From positions 68,046 to 132,045 of the forward strand of contig NZ_AQXE01000010.1 of the NCBI RefSeq assembly GCF_000375485.1: a stretch of 64,000 nt of DNA. Direction: 5' to 3'. Of the stretch, positions 63,411 to 64,000 are shown piece by piece. The DNA is from Desulfovibrio oxyclinae DSM 11498 (GTDB taxonomy: Bacteria; Desulfobacterota; Desulfovibrionia; Desulfovibrionales; Desulfovibrionaceae). Position 1 is the first letter of the stretch, and every line of letters starts with the position of its first letter. The position numbers and the translations under genes were made by a program. Below the pieces are notes generated by a model. It worked only from the letters and a program-made list of their open reading frames with translations, made no database searches and was not told the origin of the DNA.

Positions 63411-64000
63411 CTAAAAGCTGATGACAGGTCCTTCGTACAGACGCATGAGGCCGCGCTTCAGAGCCCAGTAATCCGGAATATACAAATCGGCATCCATCAT
63501 CTCGTTACGATAGGACCAGATTCTCGTTCCCGCATTTCGCGCGGCCTGACAGTCCACGATGGAATCGCCGATGAAAACGGTCTCCTCGGGCCTGAGATCA
63601 AGCGTGCTCATGATCTGGTACATGCCTTCGGGGTGCGGCTTGGGCTTGCGCACTTCGTTGACCGTGATGACGGGGAAGAAGGTGTCCTGCAGGTCGATGG
63701 ATTCGAGCACCATCGGCATGGTGTCCTTGCGGCTGGTATTGATGGCCAGCTGGCAACCGGCTCCACGCAGCCACCAGATCAGCTCGAAAACGCCTTCCAT
63801 GCGCTTGATGTAAGGCATGACGCGGGCGTAGTCGAATTTCTTCTGGTAGTCGAAGGCTTCGTTCCAGTGCTTTTCCGGCAGGATATGCCGCATGGCGTCG
63901 GCCATGGTGGCGCTGTGGGCAAAGGCCTTTTCCTTTTCGTCCATGGGCGGAAGACCAAAGTGTTCCTTCACCATGTTGTAATAGGCGGTGTTGGCTTCGA
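63411..64000 (-). CDS. HAD-family phosphatase, phosphoglycolate phosphatase-like (partial)
   Basis: Only the last 196 codons are in the window; the reading frame is open to the right edge (upstream codons read EANTAYYN), so the annotated ATG at 63974 is internal. Visible HAD motifs: II 'INTSRKDTMPMVL', III 'VRKPKPHPEGM', IV 'VFIGDSIVDCQAARNAG'. The nucleophile DxD motif lies beyond the edge. Likely a phosphoglycolate or pyrophosphatase-type HAD enzyme. Confidence 0.85.
   Translation of the reverse strand, partial: EANTAYYNMVKEHFGLPPMDEKEKAFAHSATMADAMRHILPEKHWNEAFDYQKKFDYARVMPYIKRMEGVFELIWWLRGAGCQLAINTSRKDTMPMVLESIDLQDTFFPVITVNEVRKPKPHPEGMYQIMSTLDLRPEETVFIGDSIVDCQAARNAGTRIWSYRNEMMDADLYIPDYWALKRGLMRLYEGPVISF

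Overview
The window looks like chromosomal backbone from a Desulfovibrionales sulfate reducer (Desulfovibrio/Pseudodesulfovibrio type). The signs are a desulforedoxin-like protein, multihaem c-type cytochromes, a four-subunit 2-oxoacid:ferredoxin oxidoreductase, a Mn-dependent pyrophosphatase, a DivIVA/YggT cluster, and the pyrG-kdsA-kdsC-lptC-lptA-lptB-rpoN-hpf-ptsN-rapZ-PTS gene train. The placement comes from gene content and recognised families; no database search was run. Gene density is high and coding sequence is GC-rich. I saw no insertion sequence, prophage, integrase or CRISPR array.

Layout. 1-3.9 kb: start of a divergent gene, then the NAD operon nadC-nadA-nadB with a Rex-like palindrome upstream. 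3.9-6.7 kb: potassium uptake trkA-trkH. 6.9-8.9 kb: a NapC/NrfH-type quinol dehydrogenase plus an octahaem HAO-family cytochrome behind an FNR-like site. 9-10.9 kb: rtcB, probably leaderless, and a lone Hpt protein. 11-16.9 kb: recD2, an oxidoreductase gamma subunit, recR, ybaB, dnaX. 17-22.4 kb: ilvE, then alaC-hom-apgM-thioesterase. 22.4-25.8 kb: a TIM-barrel hydrolase and the delta-alpha-beta subunits of the oxidoreductase. 25.8-29.4 kb: dgt, a GalU-like enzyme, a desulforedoxin variant, ppaC. 29.5-39.9 kb: one long minus-strand train from CTP synthase through KDO/LPS export genes to rpoN, ribosome hibernation and PTS(Ntr)/mannose-type PTS genes. 40-41.6 kb: purQ, tadA, tRNA-Ser(CGA). 41.6-49.5 kb: a two-RCK potassium channel, a CHASE-type hybrid histidine kinase, a 68-aa protein, and a chemoreceptor ending in an H-NOX haem domain. 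49.7-53.8 kb: a LytTR regulator, a LytS-type kinase and a CstA-family transporter (pyruvate-sensing/uptake type). 53.9-58.5 kb: accessory genes (orphan solute-binding protein, zinc ribbon, AlaX-like editing domain, NifX-like protein, DUF2179 protein, tandem methyltransferases). 58.6-64 kb: ilvB-ilvN-ilvC preceded by ydcH, yggU, divIVA, yggT and a truncated HAD phosphatase.

How the genes fit together. Branched-chain amino-acid synthesis (ilvBNC, ilvE) and the aspartate/threonine branch (hom plus an ApgM-type protein that may act as homoserine kinase) draw on pyruvate. Pyruvate is also the likely substrate of the CstA-type importer with its LytS/LytR pair, and of the ferredoxin oxidoreductase. 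Redox sensing recurs: a Rex-like site before the NAD genes, an FNR-like site before the HAO-type cytochromes, and an H-NOX chemoreceptor with the residues expected for haem and O2 binding.

The most notable points are these: the H-NOX domain at the C-terminus of a chemoreceptor; the EIIC gene of the mannose-type PTS being out of frame by one base in a nine-A run, with no EIID gene alongside; the likely leaderless rtcB; a perfect 26-bp palindrome just upstream of the LytTR regulator; an oxidoreductase whose gamma subunit is encoded about 10 kb from its partners; and an SH3-LptA fusion.
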